Shown here one piece after another: positions 19,521-27,830 of a DNA stretch of 51,464 bases (within the stretch, counting starts at the first letter, position 1; every line of letters begins with the position of its first letter). The stretch lies in contig JAJYTD010000030.1 of assembly GCA_021793235.1 (NCBI GenBank), positions 1-51,464 on the forward strand. Reading direction: 5' to 3'. Under the pieces are notes generated by a model, which was given only the letters and a program-made list of their open reading frames with translations, was not told where the DNA came from and ran no database searches. Made by a program: the position numbers and the translations under genes. The DNA comes from Actinomycetes bacterium (GTDB lineage: Bacteria > Actinomycetota > Actinomycetes > Streptosporangiales > Streptosporangiaceae).

Positions 19521-20261
19521 TCAGCCCTTGTAGCCGACACCTGCGAGGATCCCGGTACCCTGCGCGGCGACCTCGTCATCGGGGTAGGGCCACCATGCCA
19601 GGTCGGCCAGCCCCGGGGAGAGCATCGTGAACGGGGCGAACAGTGCGGCGGCGAGTTCCCGGAAGTACGGGTCGGGGGCGCTGGGCGGGGTCTGGGCTAT
19701 GGCGATGTGGCTTCCGGCGCACATAGCGGTGTACAGCGCGCGCACGAGATCGTGCACCAGGACGCCCTCGCGCCGCAGAGGGGAGATGTCGGTGAGGAGC
19801 ACCGCGACCGGCCGGTCGAAGTCGACGAGCTCGCCAAGCCTCAGCCGGTCGATCAGTGCGGTCGGGTCCAGTCTGTCAGCGGTCACCACGGGCACGGCCT
19901 CTCCGTCGAAGGACGTGTGGCTGCGCAGCGGCACCGCGGAACCGGCCCTGTCGGTGTCGACATAGACGACCCGCGCGTCCGGGGCGTGGGCACGGGCGGT
20001 GTGCCGGATTCCCGCGCCGGCGGGAAGCCGTGACCACAAGTCCACGAACTGACGGATTCCGGCATCGGCGGCGAGGTAGGCGGCCACCCGCCGCAGGAAG
20101 CCGCTTCTGGCCTGCACGGCACGGGGAGACGGTGGCGGCGGGGGCGGCGGCACGACCCGGGAGCGGGCGAGATGCTCGCTGATGTGGACGACACGCGGCA
20201 CGGGGATGTCGGTGAACGGGTGCTCATCGCCGATGCGCAGTGCCCGCCACTCGTCCGTCAC
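19521..20261 (-). CDS. Divergent DUF574-like SAM-dependent methyltransferase
   Basis: The 246-aa protein resembles the actinobacterial S-adenosyl methyltransferase family DUF574 in its second half: ARVVYVDTDRAGSAVPLRS (the usual VVYVDNDPVV strand), a LDPTALIDRLRL helix, PVAVLLTDISPL and the SHIAIAQT segment. The first half is unusual. The SAM-loop position that normally reads DIGTGLPT is LWSRLPAGAG, and the helix before it contains a run of seven prolines. SAM binding may be weakened or lost. The GTG start at 20261 has GGGGAG 7 bases upstream. It is divergent from the acyl-CoA dehydrogenase gene. No pathway context is visible. Confidence 0.6.
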   Translation of the reverse strand: MTDEWRALRIGDEHPFTDIPVPRVVHISEHLARSRVVPPPPPPPSPRAVQARSGFLRRVAAYLAADAGIRQFVDLWSRLPAGAGIRHTARAHAPDARVVYVDTDRAGSAVPLRSHTSFDGEAVPVVTADRLDPTALIDRLRLGELVDFDRPVAVLLTDISPLRREGVLVHDLVRALYTAMCAGSHIAIAQTPPSAPDPYFRELAAALFAPFTMLSPGLADLAWWPYPDDEVAAQGTGILAGVGYKG

Positions 20262-20639
20262 GATCGCGCTCCCCGAGCCGTTGGCCGGCGGCGGGCCGGG
20301 AGGACGCCGTGTCCCGTGCCTCCACCCGCCACCCCTACATCTGTGACCGATGTTACCGCTTGCCAGTTCCTCGGTCCTGAAGGGTCCGAGATCCCCGGCT
20401 GGTGCTCGTTGCGCAAATGCCGCCTCCTGCACGGGCAAGGCGATGGGAAGAACCAACGGCACTGTTCGTCGGCGCCCCCGCGCACGGCGGGCCCGGGGTG
20501 ATTGACAGGGCGGCTGAGCCATCGGCCATACTCGCGGTAACTGCCCTCCCGCTGAGGACCCCGCACCGACCGGCCGTCCTGCCAGGCGCGAGACTCCAGT
20601 ACACCCGAGTTCTCGCATGCTCAGCAGAAAGGACGTTCA
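20262..20639. other. Divergent intergenic region before the acyl-CoA dehydrogenase
   Basis: No gene is supported in these 378 bases. The region carries the ribosome binding site of the DUF574-like gene on the minus strand, the candidate plus-strand promoter at 20502-20532 and the GAAAGGA ribosome binding site of the dehydrogenase. Confidence 0.6.
20502..20532 (+). promoter_or_regulatory. Candidate sigma-70-type promoter of the acyl-CoA dehydrogenase
   Basis: A perfect TTGACA (20502-20507) is followed after 19 bases by CATACT (20527-20532). The spacing is slightly long. Transcription would start near 20539, leaving a leader of about 100 bases before ATG 20640. Confidence 0.5.
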
Positions 20640-21827
20640 ATGAGCGAGCGGCGCATCACCCCACCCGACCCGCACGATTTCCTGGCCGTCGATTCCGCGC
20701 TGCCCGCGGAGGAGCGCGCCATCCGCGACACCGTCCGCGACTTCGCGGAACGGGAGCTGCTGCCCAACGTGGCCGACTGGTTCGAGGCCGGCACCATCCC
20801 CGACCCGCGCGGGCTCGCCAAGGCCTTCGGCGACCTCGGAGTGTTCGGCATGCACGTGGCGGGCTACGGATGCGCCGGCGCAAGCGCCGTCGCCTACGGC
20901 CTGGCCTGCCGGGAACTGGAAGCCGTCGACTCCGGGCTGCGCAGCTTCGTGTCGGTGCAGGGGTCGCTGGCCATGACCGCGATCCACAAGTTCGGTTCCG
21001 AAGACCAGAAGCAGAAGTGGCTGCCGCGCATGGCCGCGGGCGAGGCGATCGGCTGCTTCGGCCTGACCGAACCCGACTCCGGTAGCGATCCGGGGGCGAT
21101 GCGCACGCGCGCCCGCCGCGACGGCTCCGACTGGGTACTGGACGGCACCAAGATGTGGATCACCAACGGGTCCGTGGCCGACGTCGCCGTGGTGTGGGCG
21201 GCCACCGACGACGGCATCCGCGGGTTCCTCGTGCCCGCCGGCACGCCCGGATTCACCGCCAACGTCATCCACAAGAAGCTGTCACTGCGCGCGTCGGTCA
21301 CCGCGGAACTGGTGTTCGACGGTGTGCGGCTTCCGGCCGACGCGCTGCTGCCCGGATCGAAAGGCCTGGGCTCCCCGCTGTCCTGCCTCAACGAGGCGCG
21401 ATACGGCATCGTGTGGGGAGCCGTGGGGGCCGCCCGCGCGTGCTACGAGGCCGCACTGGAGTACGCGGGAACGCGCGAACAGTTCGGCGGCCCCATTGCC
21501 GGGTTCCAGCTCACCCAGCGCAAACTGGCCGACATGGTCGTCGACGTCAACCAGGCCGGGCTCACCGCCCTGCAGATCGGGCGGCTCAAGGACGCGGGAG
21601 CCTGCCACCACAACCACGTGAGCTTCGGCAAGTTCGCCAATGTCGCCGCCGCCCAGCGGGTGGCCCGTACGGCACGGTCCGTGCACGGCGCCAACGGCAT
21701 CACGCTGGAGTACCCGGTGCTGCGCCACATGGTGAACCTGGAGACGGTCGCCACCTACGAGGGCACCGAGGAGATCCATGCCCTCAGCATCGGCCAGTCG
21801 GTGACCGGCATCTCGGCATTCCGCTAG
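20640..21827 (+). CDS. Acyl-CoA dehydrogenase, glutaryl-CoA dehydrogenase type
   Basis: The 395-aa flavoenzyme has the acyl-CoA dehydrogenase domains in order, with FGLTEPDSGSDPG and KMWITNGSVAD in the middle domain and the catalytic base Glu374 in TYEGTEEIHALSIGQ. Features typical of glutaryl-CoA dehydrogenase are ELEAVDSGLRSFVSVQ, which keeps the Arg and Ser that bind the distal carboxylate in the human enzyme, and SLRASVTAEL. It would oxidise and decarboxylate glutaryl-CoA to crotonyl-CoA in lysine/tryptophan breakdown. No other genes of that pathway are next to it. ATG 20640 follows GAAAGGA. Confidence 0.82.
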   Translation: MSERRITPPDPHDFLAVDSALPAEERAIRDTVRDFAERELLPNVADWFEAGTIPDPRGLAKAFGDLGVFGMHVAGYGCAGASAVAYGLACRELEAVDSGLRSFVSVQGSLAMTAIHKFGSEDQKQKWLPRMAAGEAIGCFGLTEPDSGSDPGAMRTRARRDGSDWVLDGTKMWITNGSVADVAVVWAATDDGIRGFLVPAGTPGFTANVIHKKLSLRASVTAELVFDGVRLPADALLPGSKGLGSPLSCLNEARYGIVWGAVGAARACYEAALEYAGTREQFGGPIAGFQLTQRKLADMVVDVNQAGLTALQIGRLKDAGACHHNHVSFGKFANVAAAQRVARTARSVHGANGITLEYPVLRHMVNLETVATYEGTEEIHALSIGQSVTGISAFR

Positions 21828-21947
21828 CGGGCGGGAAGGCCTGTCGGCCCTGGGTATGCTCCGCGCTGGAAACGCCGGGCGGTCCTGTTGCGTCGCCCGC
21901 CCGGCACACCCCGCACAATGGTGGGGAGCCGAACTAGGGAGAGGTCG

Positions 21948-22412
21948 ATGGGCAACGACACGAATCGCTTCCGTATGACGAAGCTGCGGCGCACCGCCAA
22001 TGCCGTCATCGGGGGGCTCACCAAGTACGGGATCGGCCCGTCCAAGACACGGTTGCTCACCACGCGCGGCCGCAAGTCGGGGTTCCTGCGCACGATACCG
22101 GTGAACCTGGTGGAGAACGAACAGGGCCGGTTCCTCGTCTCCCCCTACGGCGAGGTGGGCTGGGTGCGCAATATCCGGGAAGACGGTTTCGCGACCCTGC
22201 GCCGCGGCGGCTGGATCGAGCTGATCAGTGTCGTGGAGGTGACCGCGGAGCGGGCCGCCCCCGTACTCAAGGCCTACCTCGACGCTCCGCACGCCGTCAT
22301 CGTCGGCTCTTCCTTCGCGGCGAAACCCGACTCCCCGATCGAGGCGTTCATCGATGAGGCGGCGGCGCACCCGGTCTTTGAGATCGTGCGCAGCGCGACC
22401 ATCCGGCTCTGA
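21948..22412 (+). CDS. Deazaflavin (F420)-dependent nitroreductase family protein
   Basis: The 154-aa protein has the core of the Ddn/FGD2-type family: LLTTRGRKSGFLRTIPVNLV, which contacts the F420 tail phosphate, and FLVSPYGEVGWVRNIRE. These split-barrel proteins reduce various substrates with reduced F420 in actinobacteria. ATG 21948 is chosen because GGGAGAGG precedes it; the frame extends upstream without similarity. It is followed by a strong intrinsic terminator. The physiological substrate is unknown. Confidence 0.85.
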   Translation: MGNDTNRFRMTKLRRTANAVIGGLTKYGIGPSKTRLLTTRGRKSGFLRTIPVNLVENEQGRFLVSPYGEVGWVRNIREDGFATLRRGGWIELISVVEVTAERAAPVLKAYLDAPHAVIVGSSFAAKPDSPIEAFIDEAAAHPVFEIVRSATIRL

Positions 22413-22437
22413 CTTTTCTGCCCGATCGCGCTGTGGC

Positions 22438-22469
22438 CGGGCACCCCCTGATCAGGGGGTGCCCGTTTT
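22438..22469 (+). terminator. Intrinsic terminator after the deazaflavin-dependent oxidoreductase
   Basis: A 28-bp perfect palindrome (22438-22465, centre TGATCA, arms CGGGCACCCCC) is followed by TTTT. This is the only hairpin in the window with a clear T tract. It isolates the upstream gene from the VapBC pair. Confidence 0.85.
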
Positions 22470-22545
22470 CGTCCGGCATTTCGGCTGGACGCTTTGTCCC
22501 CCGGCCGGAAAAATGACCAGCGAGAACAGGAAGGAGGTGAATAGC

Positions 22546-22833
22546 GTGGACGACATGTCAACCATCCAGGCGCTGGGCCTCTCCCCCGAGGCCGCCGAGG
22601 CCGTACAGCGCAAAGCCCAGGCGGCCCAGATGACCCTGTCGGAATACATCCGCCACCTCGTCGAGACCGATATCGGTGAAGAAGCCGAATCCGGCTCCGC
22701 CATGAGTGACGCGGAGATCATCGCGCATAACAATGCCGTACTCGACGGCATCGCGCAGAACCGGGACCGTATGACAAGCAGCATCGGCACAGACGGCATC
22801 CTGGCCGCCCTTCGGGAAGGACGAGGCGAATGA
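22546..22833 (+). CDS. vapB: VapB/FitA-like ribbon-helix-helix antitoxin
   Basis: The 95-aa protein begins with a short ribbon-helix-helix segment (STIQALGLSPEAAEAVQRKAQ then MTLSEYIRHLVE, the second helix) and has a negatively charged tail that would wrap the toxin. The GTG start at 22546 is favoured by a perfect AAGGAGG 8 bases before it; ATG 22555 is an alternative. It overlaps the toxin gene by 4 bases (ATGA), the usual arrangement. It probably represses its own promoter as a complex with the toxin. Confidence 0.75.
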   Translation: MDDMSTIQALGLSPEAAEAVQRKAQAAQMTLSEYIRHLVETDIGEEAESGSAMSDAEIIAHNNAVLDGIAQNRDRMTSSIGTDGILAALREGRGE

Positions 22834-23219
22834 CCGTCGTCGATGCCTCCGCGATCATGGAGCTGCTTGTGGACCGCGGAAAGGGGAAAGCCGTCGAATC
22901 GCGGATACGCGGCCACCGGATCTACGCTCCGCACCTACTCAACATCGAGGTGTTGAGCGTGCTGCGGGGACTCCTGCAGAAGAAAGAGATCACTTTGGCC
23001 GAAGCCGAGACCGCACGCAACGACTTCTCCTCGCTGCTCATCGAGCTCCGTGCCCACACTCCGCTACTGAAACGAACGTGGGAGCTCCGGCACAACTACT
23101 CCGCTTATGATGCCGCCTACATCGCCACCGCGGAAGTCCTGGAAACGCGGGTTCTGACCACCGACGCCCGGATGTCGCGTGGTACCGGAGCGCGCTGCCC
23201 GATCGAACTCGTGAGCTGA
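22830..23219 (+). CDS. vapC: VapC-family PIN-domain ribonuclease toxin
   Basis: The 129-aa protein is a standard-length PIN domain. The four acidic active-site residues are present: Asp5 in VVDASAIMELL, Glu40 in LLNIEVLSVLRG, Asp94 in YSAYDAAYIATAE and Asp112 in LTTDARM. VapC toxins cut specific tRNA or rRNA sites when not bound by VapB. The pair lies between a metabolic gene and metK, bounded on both sides by strong hairpins, as expected for a mobile cassette in a core region. Both genes look intact. Confidence 0.88.
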   Translation: MTVVDASAIMELLVDRGKGKAVESRIRGHRIYAPHLLNIEVLSVLRGLLQKKEITLAEAETARNDFSSLLIELRAHTPLLKRTWELRHNYSAYDAAYIATAEVLETRVLTTDARMSRGTGARCPIELVS

Positions 23220-23288
23220 GCCGCGCCGCTGCGCAGGCGGAGTAGGCCGCGAAGCACCCGCTCGATGGGTCCGGCCGCGGACAGCCGC

Positions 23289-23321
23289 GCGGCCCCGCGC
23301 CCTTTCGGACGGCGGGGCCGC
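23289..23321. terminator. Hairpin between convergent vapC and metK
   Basis: A perfect 10-bp stem (GCGGCCCCGC with GCGGGGCCGC) closes a 13-base loop. It lies 69 bases past the vapC stop and 17 bases past the metK stop, so it can serve both convergent transcripts. Confidence 0.6.
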
Positions 23322-23338
23322 ATGCGGTATCAGGCCTC

Positions 23339-24532
23339 TCAGGCGCCCACGGCCGACTTCAGCGCCTCGGCGCGGTCGGTCTGCTCCCAGGTGAACTCCG
23401 CGTTCTGGCGGCCGAAGTGGCCGTAGGCGGCGGTTCCCGAGTAGATGGGACGCAGCAGGTCGAGGTCGCGGACGATCGCGGCGGGGCGGAGGTCGAAGAC
23501 CTCCAGGACCGCCTTCTCGATGACGTCCGGGGCGACCTGCTCGGTGCCGAAGGTCTCGATGAAGACGCCCACCGGGTGGGCCTTGCCGATCGCGTAGGCC
23601 ACCTGCACCTCGGCGCGGTCGGCGAGGCCGGCGGCGACGATGTTCTTGGCGACCCAGCGGGTGGCGTAGGCGGCGGAGCGGTCGACCTTGGACGGGTCCT
23701 TGCCGGAGAAGGCGCCACCGCCGTGGCGGGCGTAGCCGCCGTAGGTGTCGACGATGATCTTGCGGCCGGTCAGCCCGGCGTCGCCCATGGGGCCGCCGAT
23801 CTCAAAGCGGCCGGTGGGGTTGACCAGCAGCCGGTAGGCGTCGGCCTCAAGCCCGTAGTCGGCCACGATCGGAGCGATGACGTGCTCCTTGATGTCGGGC
23901 GTCAGCAGCTCATCCATGTCGATGTCGGGGGCGTGCTGGCTGGAGACGACCACGGTGTCCAGTCGGACGGGGTTCTGGCCGTCGTACTCCACGGTGACCT
24001 GGGTCTTGCCGTCGGGGCGCAGGTAGGGGACGGTCCCGTCGTGCCGCACCTGGGACAGGCGCTGGGAGAGGGCGTGTGCCAGCTTGATCGGCAGCGGCAT
24101 CAATTCGGGGGTCTCGCGGTTGGCGTAGCCGAACATGAGGCCCTGGTCGCCGGCACCCTGCCGGTCGAGCGTGTCGTCCTCGTTCTCCACGCGAGCCTCG
24201 TAGGCGGTGTCGACGCCCTGGGCGATGTCGGGGGACTGGGCGTCGATGGAGACGGAAACCCCACAGGACTGACCGTCGAAGCCCTTCGCAGAGGAGTCGT
24301 AACCGATTTCCAGGATCTTCTGCCGAACAATGGCGGGGATGTCGACGTAGGTCTTGGTGGTGACCTCTCCGGCCACGTGTACCTGTCCGGTGGTGATCAG
24401 GGTCTCGACGGCGACCCGACTGGACGGGTCGTCCTTGAGCATCGCGTCGAGGACCGCGTCACTGATCTGGTCGGCCATCTTGTCGGGGTGACCTTCGGTG
24501 ACCGACTCGGAAGTGAAAAGGCGACGGGACAC
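23339..24532 (-). CDS. metK: S-adenosylmethionine synthetase
   Basis: The 397-aa enzyme makes SAM from methionine and ATP. Signatures are [16 protein letters not shown] near the N-terminus, [12 protein letters not shown] in the middle and [19 protein letters not shown] (P-loop-like). The GTG start at 24532 is chosen because AAGGAG lies 9-10 bases upstream and the product begins SRRLFTSES as in the family; the frame is open 96 codons further without similarity. It is downstream of coaBC on the same strand but separated by 346 bases with its own leader hairpin. SAM made here feeds RsmB and the methyltransferase-like protein in this window. Confidence 0.97.
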   Translation of the reverse strand: MSRRLFTSESVTEGHPDKMADQISDAVLDAMLKDDPSSRVAVETLITTGQVHVAGEVTTKTYVDIPAIVRQKILEIGYDSSAKGFDGQSCGVSVSIDAQSPDIAQGVDTAYEARVENEDDTLDRQGAGDQGLMFGYANRETPELMPLPIKLAHALSQRLSQVRHDGTVPYLRPDGKTQVTVEYDGQNPVRLDTVVVSSQHAPDIDMDELLTPDIKEHVIAPIVADYGLEADAYRLLVNPTGRFEIGGPMGDAGLTGRKIIVDTYGGYARHGGGAFSGKDPSKVDRSAAYATRWVAKNIVAAGLADRAEVQVAYAIGKAHPVGVFIETFGTEQVAPDVIEKAVLEVFDLRPAAIVRDLDLLRPIYSGTAAYGHFGRQNAEFTWEQTDRAEALKSAVGA

Positions 24533-24878
24533 GTTGAGTGACTCCTTGCAGCGGCTGCTGGCTGACAGTTGTCGGCTCGGTCCGGTGTTCACCGGGGGAA
24601 GGGGTCCACCGGTGAATACCGACCGATGTGGTTGGTTGCTTAGTCCACTGTAGTGGGACGCTGTTCGCCGCGCCGGGGGGTGGGGGGTGGAAGCGGCCCC
24701 GTTGGGACCCTTCCCCCGATGGGCGCACACCGCCGAACGGCCATGGAACACCACATCAGGCGGCCCATGACGGCAATGTGACACATGGCACACCAAAAAT
24801 TTGGCGAGCCGGATGATCATGGCTCTGTACTGGGATTTTCGTAGCGTAGAGCGAAACGGAGTCGCTGTTCACGCAACA
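24533..24878 (-). other. metK leader and coaBC-metK intergenic region
   Basis: These 346 bases hold no supported gene. The ribosome binding site and leader of metK occupy the part near 24533-24640, with a strong hairpin at 24584-24620. A TACAGT box (minus strand, about 24646-24651) could be the -10 element. A run of pyrimidine-rich sequence (about 24680-24720) lies further upstream. I could not fit a known SAM riboswitch class. Confidence 0.5.
24584..24620 (-). promoter_or_regulatory. Hairpin in the metK leader
   Basis: CCGGTGAATACC and GGTGTTCACCGG face each other and pair over 12 positions with one G-T wobble or mismatch, around a 13-base loop. The structure ends about 50 bases before the metK start and has no T tract. 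It may be a regulatory or stabilising 5' UTR structure. Confidence 0.45.
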
Positions 24879-26105
24879 CTATCGCCCGGTGTCAGGGCGC
24901 GTCAGACGGGCCGCGACAAGATCCCAGACACGATCGGCGAGTTCTTCCTTGGGGCCGTTGGGGATGTCGGTGGCCGAGCCGTCGGCGCCGAGGACCACCG
25001 CCTGGTTGTCCTCGGTGCCGAACGCCCGGCCTTCGCCGACCTGGTTGACCACAAGCAGGTCGCATCCTTTGCGGGCGAGTTTGGCCCGACCGTGCTCCAG
25101 CACGTGGTCGGTCTCGGCCGCGAAGCCGACGATGACCTGATCACCGCGCGGACGCCGCCGCGTGAGTTCCAGAAGAATATCGGGGTTCTCGACCAGTTCG
25201 ATCGGGCTGGGCCCCTCACCGGTCTTCTTGATCTTGCCCGGTGCGCTCTCCGCCGGCCGGAAATCGGCGACCGCCGCGGCCATCACGACGATGTCGGCCG
25301 TAGCGTGCTCGGCCAGCACCGCTTCACGCAGTTCCACCGCGGACCCCACCCGGCGCACATCAGCACCCGCCGGATCGGGCAGCGCCACGTTGGCGGAGAC
25401 GAGCCTGACCTCGGCTCCGCGGGTGAGAGCGGTCGCCGCCAGTGCGTACCCCTGTCGTCCAGAAGAGCGGTTGCCGATGAACCGCACGGGGTCGATGGGT
25501 TCGCGGGTACCGCCCGCGGAGATCAGCACCCGGCGTCCCGCAAGGTCGGCCGGGAGGCCGCCGCGTGCCAGGACCAGCCGTCCCGCATCGAAGAGCGCCG
25601 CAGGGTCGGGGAGCCGCCCGCGGCCGGTGTCGGTACCGGTCAGCCGGCCGATGTCGGGGTCCAGGACGATCGCGCCGCGAGCACGCAGCGTAGCGACGTT
25701 GGCCTGGGTCGCCGGATGCTCCCACATCTCGGTGTGCATCGCAGGGGCGAACACGACCGGGCATCGTGCGGTCAGCAGCGTGTTGGTGAGCAGGTCGTCG
25801 GCGATCCCGTGGGCGGCTTTGGCCATGAGGTCGGCGGTCGCCGGTGCGACGAACACCAGGTCGGCGCGCTGCCCGATACGGACGTGCGGAACTTCGTGTA
25901 CGGCGTCCCATACACCGGCGGCCACGGGGCGACCGGAGAGCGCCGCCCACGTGGGCTCCCCGACGAAGCGGAGTGCCTCGGCGGTCGGTACGACCTGGAC
26001 ACGATGCCCGGACTCGGTGAAGCGGCGGAGCAGTTCGCAGACCTTGTAGGCCGCTATGCCCGCACCTACTCCCAGAACGACCTCGGGTGGGTTCTCAGTG
26101 TTCAC
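24879..26105 (-). CDS. coaBC: Phosphopantothenoylcysteine decarboxylase / phosphopantothenate-cysteine ligase
   Basis: The 408-aa bifunctional enzyme carries out the second and third steps of coenzyme A synthesis. The N-terminal CoaC flavoprotein (about 1-180) has VGAGIAAYKVCELLRR, the PATADLMAK segment and PAMHTEMWEHPAT. The C-terminal CoaB ligase (about 185-400) has ISAGGTREPIDPVRFIGN followed by RSSGRQG, and AAVADFRP. The GTG start at 26105 has no Shine-Dalgarno sequence, but TAAAGT lies exactly 6 bases upstream, so the transcript is probably leaderless even though rpoZ ends only 43 bases before it. Confidence 0.95.
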   Translation of the reverse strand: MNTENPPEVVLGVGAGIAAYKVCELLRRFTESGHRVQVVPTAEALRFVGEPTWAALSGRPVAAGVWDAVHEVPHVRIGQRADLVFVAPATADLMAKAAHGIADDLLTNTLLTARCPVVFAPAMHTEMWEHPATQANVATLRARGAIVLDPDIGRLTGTDTGRGRLPDPAALFDAGRLVLARGGLPADLAGRRVLISAGGTREPIDPVRFIGNRSSGRQGYALAATALTRGAEVRLVSANVALPDPAGADVRRVGSAVELREAVLAEHATADIVVMAAAVADFRPAESAPGKIKKTGEGPSPIELVENPDILLELTRRRPRGDQVIVGFAAETDHVLEHGRAKLARKGCDLLVVNQVGEGRAFGTEDNQAVVLGADGSATDIPNGPKEELADRVWDLVAARLTRPDTGR

Positions 26106-26111
26106 AGCAGG

Positions 26112-26117
26112 ACTTTA
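26112..26117 (-). promoter_or_regulatory. Extended -10-like box for leaderless coaBC
   Basis: TAAAGT is followed by six bases and the GTG start of coaBC, with no ribosome binding site. This spacing puts the transcription start at the start codon. Confidence 0.5.
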
Positions 26118-26148
26118 GCCAGCGGCGGAGCGGCCCGGCGGGCGCCCC

Positions 26149-26415
26149 TCAGGAGCCCTCGTAGGGCTCCGCGGTGAGCAGTCCGCCCTTGACCTCGCGC
26201 AGGGCGATGGACAGCGCCTTCTCCTGGACCTGGGTCTCGACGAGCGGACCCACGTACTCCAGCAGGCCCTCGCCCAACTGGGCGTAGTAGGCGTTGATCT
26301 GCCGGGCACGCTTGGAAGCCATGGTGACCAGGCTGTACTTGCTGTCGACGCACTCAAGGAGTTCGTCGATGGGCGGATTGGTGATGCCTTCGGCGACGGG
26401 CTCGGTGCCTGCCAC
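26149..26415 (-). CDS. rpoZ: RNA polymerase omega subunit
   Basis: The 88-aa protein has the omega signature [34 protein letters not shown], split here as family landmarks around DSKYSLV and KRARQIN. It promotes assembly and stability of the beta-prime subunit. The GTG start at 26415 has AGGGGG 6-9 bases upstream and gives the usual actinobacterial length; ATG 26469 would add 18 residues of unrelated sequence. It lies 84 bases after gmk in the conserved gmk-rpoZ-coaBC order. Confidence 0.93.
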   Translation of the reverse strand: MAGTEPVAEGITNPPIDELLECVDSKYSLVTMASKRARQINAYYAQLGEGLLEYVGPLVETQVQEKALSIALREVKGGLLTAEPYEGS

Positions 26416-26499
26416 GTGCGTCCCCCTGGACGGTCGACGGCCCCCGTACGGGAGCGCGGAACGGTTCATTTGACGGTACCCGACCGGACAGGCCGGATA

Positions 26500-27096
26500 T
26501 CACACCTGCGGTGCCAGAATCAACGCTAGCAGCTCATTGCAGACCTCACGCACGGACGTGTTGACGAGCGTGGCGTCGAACTCCTTTTCGGCGGCGAGCT
26601 CCACGCGGGCGGCCTCCAGCCGCTGCTGGACCACCTCGGGAGCCTCGGTGCCGCGCCCGGCCAGCCGCCGTACCAGTTCGTCCCACGAGGGCGGGGCCAG
26701 GAACACGTGGAGCGCGCCGGGCATGTTCTGCCGCACTTGCCGCGCCCCTTGCAGATCGATCTCCAAGAGTACGGGATCCCCCGCGCGTAGACGCTCCTCG
26801 ACCGGCCCGCGGGGCGTTCCGTAGCGGTTGCCGGCGAACTCCGCCCACTCCAGCAGTTCGCCGGCCGCGATCATCCGGTCGAAACCGGCGTCGTCGGTGA
26901 AGTAGTACTCCACACCGTCCGTTTCACCGGGGCGGGGAGCCCGTGTCGTCACCGAGACCGACAGCCACACTTCGGGGTGGCGCGCCCGGAGCTCTTTGAC
27001 GACCGTGCTCTTGCCCACCCCGGAGGGGCCGGACAACACGGTGAGCCGCTTGGCCGGGCCGAGCTGATCGACTCCGGTCCCGGGGTTCTCAGACAC
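26500..27096 (-). CDS. gmk: Guanylate kinase
   Basis: The 198-aa enzyme phosphorylates GMP to GDP. Walker A is [10 protein letters not shown] near residues 22-31. The GMP-binding region has [11 protein letters not shown] and the Tyr-containing EYYF, followed by [15 protein letters not shown] and the lid [11 protein letters not shown]. The GTG start at 27096 is chosen from the family length; its ribosome binding site is weak, and the frame stays open to 27171. A promoter-like TATAAA with a palindrome sits about 185 bases upstream. Confidence 0.95.
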   Translation of the reverse strand: MSENPGTGVDQLGPAKRLTVLSGPSGVGKSTVVKELRARHPEVWLSVSVTTRAPRPGETDGVEYYFTDDAGFDRMIAAGELLEWAEFAGNRYGTPRGPVEERLRAGDPVLLEIDLQGARQVRQNMPGALHVFLAPPSWDELVRRLAGRGTEAPEVVQQRLEAARVELAAEKEFDATLVNTSVREVCNELLALILAPQV

Positions 27097-27509
27097 GCAA
27101 GACCAAACTCTCGACGGGGCCCGCACAGGAGGGCCGATGGGACGGCCCGGCGCCCGCGGCCGACCGCACACGGCGTGCCTTCGGGCGAAACTCGGGCTCC
27201 TCGCGCTGATCCGGCCGACACGGGCGCGCCGAAGCCGTCGGCGGCCACGCTTGCCCGGCCGCTTGTGCGAGGTGTGTCTTTTATACCACTGCGCCGCGGC
27301 GCAGCAGGTGAGTCACCCTGATCGGGTTCCTCTCCGGCCGCACCGCGGCACGTTCACATCCGTCGCGGGCGGTCGGCCGCTGGTCGGCGGCCGACCGGGG
27401 TCGTGTCGGCTTCCGTGCTCAAGATCGCGGTCCGCTGTATCAGCGGCTCCGCTCACGCGGTCGCCTCGCCCGCTTTCCCGATGCGAGAAAGGACACAGGC
27501 CGAATTCGG
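27097..27509 (-). other. mihF-gmk intergenic region
   Basis: No coding sequence is supported in these 413 bases; the frames crossing it have no family likeness. The notable feature is a 16-bp palindrome next to a TATAAA box (27280-27304), which suggests a separate promoter for gmk with a leader of about 175 bases. Confidence 0.5.
27280..27304 (-). promoter_or_regulatory. Candidate gmk promoter with palindromic operator
   Basis: On the minus strand a perfect 16-bp palindrome, CTGCGCCGCGGCGCAG (27289-27304), lies 3 bases upstream of a TATAAA -10-like box (27280-27285). No good -35 element is seen, so an activator or repressor site in the spacer is plausible. Confidence 0.4.
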
Positions 27510-27830
27510 CTACTCGCCGCCTCCGAATTCGCGCTCAAGGGCCGCACGCTGGTTGGCGCCCAGGCCGCGAACGCGCCGGGACTCCGCGATGTTCAGTCGC
27601 TCCATGATCTGCTTGGCGCGGACTTTGCCGACACCGGGAAGCGATTCGAGGAGAGCAGAGACCTTCATCTTGCCGATGACGTCATCGGTCTGTCCGTCGG
27701 TGAGAACCTCGGACAGGGAGATACCACCGTGCTTCAGCCTGTTCTTGACCTCCGCGCGCTCTTTTCTGGCCTTTGCGGCTTTTTCCAAAGCCGCAGCGCG
27801 TTGCTCGGGTGTGAGGGGAGGAAGGGCCAC
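27510..27830 (-). CDS. mihF: Actinobacterial integration host factor
   Basis: The 106-aa basic protein matches the actinobacterial IHF/mIHF family, which is unrelated to the proteobacterial heterodimer. It opens with a long charged helix (LTPEQRAAALEKAAKARKER), then the conserved KNRLKHG turn and a helix-two-turn-helix with LLESLPGVGKVRAKQIMERL, ending in RVRGLGANQRAALEREF. It binds and bends DNA as a nucleoid protein. It lies between pyrF and gmk as in most actinobacteria. Confidence 0.95.
   Translation of the reverse strand: MALPPLTPEQRAAALEKAAKARKERAEVKNRLKHGGISLSEVLTDGQTDDVIGKMKVSALLESLPGVGKVRAKQIMERLNIAESRRVRGLGANQRAALEREFGGGE

Noticed and set aside
24533-24660. SAM riboswitch before metK
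   Set aside because: There is a hairpin, but the conserved core elements of the SAM-I, SAM-II or SAM-IV classes could not be matched by eye. It is reported only as an unassigned hairpin.
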